Source of the DNA: Gorsachius magnificus
Lineage: Eukaryota > Chordata > Aves > Pelecaniformes > Ardeidae
Assembly (NCBI GenBank): GCA_034008185.1
Contig: CM067084.1
Location: 65,114,599-65,178,598, forward strand
Length of the DNA: 64,000 nucleotides
Reading direction: 5' to 3'
The translations under genes were made by a program, and so were the position numbers. The stretch's first letter is position 1. Each line of letters begins with the position of its first letter. This document shows, in pieces, positions 63,400 through 64,000 of this stretch. Under the pieces are notes generated by a model that was not told the DNA's origin, ran no database searches, and saw only the letters and a program-made list of their open reading frames with translations.

Positions 63400-63780
63400 C
63401 ACTTGCTCGTTGGCTCCCCCTGCTCCACCAAGTTCCTTATGTCTCCACTCCCCACCTGGGAAGTGGTTGGTGACCCAGGGAAATTGGGCAGAAAGTTGTA
63501 CCCGTACTTGCCATGCTACTGATTGGAGGTACCTGTCTTGGGCATCACCAGCCAAAGTCCCTGGGCATCCCCCAGCATTTGCGCCCATGCAGCTCTCTGA
63601 TCTCTGGGACCTTCCCCTCCTTCCCACATCTTTCCTTCAGCCACAGTCTTCTCCTTCTACTTCCTGGGCCCCTTTTTTTGTTTCCAAGATCACTTCTTCC
63701 TTTCAGGAATCCTTCTTCTGTGCATCACCTCTTCTTTCCAGGACCTACACCTGCAGTTTTCCAAATGTAGATAGTCTAGG
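63400..63780. other. unassigned GC-richer block beside an LTR
   Basis: A frame of 127 codons (63410-63793) on the plus strand and one of 78 codons on the minus strand run through a C/T-rich, GC-richer block. The predicted peptide is Pro/Ser/Leu-rich without a recognised motif. It borders the LTR-like sequence at 63781. It may be host sequence or an unrecognised part of a transposon. I do not call a gene. Confidence 0.22.
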
Positions 63781-64000
63781 TGTTGTGGTTTAACCCAGCA
63801 GGCAGCTGAACACCACACAGCCATTCACTCACTCCTCCCTCTCCCCAGTGCGATGGGGGAAGAGAATCAGAAAACAGTAAAACACATGGGTTGAGATAAA
63901 GACAGTTTAATAAATAGCAGAAGAAAACAACAACAACAACAATAATAACAATAATAATAATATACAAAGTGGTGCAGAATGAAATTGCTCACCACCCACC
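63781..64000. mobile_element. avian endogenous retrovirus LTR, cut by window end
   Basis: TGTTGTGGTTTAACCC, followed by a segment with CACACAGCC...CACTCACTCC, CCCAGTGCGATGGGGGA, GTTGAGATAAAGACAG and an AAC/AAT-rich run, is a pattern I know from a very common avian ERV LTR. The terminal TGTTG/CAACA fits an LTR end. Orientation is not settled. The reverse complement ends in a GGGTTAAACCACAACA that resembles known avian LTR 3' ends, which favours minus. An AATAAA at 63909-63914 is on the plus strand. No primer binding site is seen to the left of the element, so it is not a minus-strand 5' LTR with an internal region in this window. Confidence 0.7.

Noticed and set aside
63921..63962. AAC/AAT trinucleotide run as a stand-alone microsatellite
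   Set aside because: It is a normal internal part of this LTR type, so it is covered by the LTR call.

Overview
The window looks like an AT-rich, gene-poor stretch of a bird genome, either a gene desert or a very long intron. The evidence is the repeat content. Nearly every recognisable interspersed element is a CR1-type non-LTR retrotransposon, the dominant LINE of birds and other sauropsids. They carry the usual 3' ends built from ATTCTATG-like 8-mers. There are also two retroviral LTR-like segments of avian type, and no L1, Alu or bacterial signature. No operon, rRNA, tRNA, CRISPR array or prokaryotic gene is visible. I cannot name a single host protein-coding gene.

Layout. 1-11.4 kb: AT-rich non-coding DNA with one heavily decayed LINE reverse transcriptase relic near 4.06 kb and an unrecognised 135-codon ORF near 10.7-11.1 kb. 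11.9-12.5 kb: a solo-like retroviral LTR on the minus strand, with a TATA box and a poly(A) signal in the correct order. 12.5-38.7 kb: mostly non-coding sequence with simple repeats, including a polypyrimidine tract at 18.9-19.05 kb, and an unexplained GC-richer block at 29.24-29.6 kb. 38.77-39.36 kb: a minus-strand CR1 3' fragment. 41.11-41.65 kb: a plus-strand CR1 3' fragment. 41.65-54.9 kb: non-coding, with an ancient reverse transcriptase relic at 49.6-49.75 kb.

54.9-59.4 kb is the richest region. A 5'-truncated CR1 (element A) has an RT-containing frame that is open for about 467 codons. A second CR1 of another subfamily (element B) appears to be inserted inside A's 3' tail. A third short CR1 (element C) is almost identical to B's 3' end and is flanked by an 8-bp direct repeat. 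The sequence on both sides of this cluster contains GC-richer open stretches that I cannot assign. 59.4-64 kb: a recent 170-bp tandem duplication (60.09-60.42 kb), an old CR1/L3-like 3' terminus (60.9-61.2 kb), a GC-richer block (63.4-63.78 kb), and an LTR-like element cut by the window edge.

The genes here do not work together in a pathway. The coding material is retrotransposon-derived and mostly broken. The main story is layered CR1 insertion: decayed relics, mid-age fragments, and a relatively young nested cluster. I found no convincing new biological system. The best leads are the nested CR1 cluster and the unidentified open sequences beside it.
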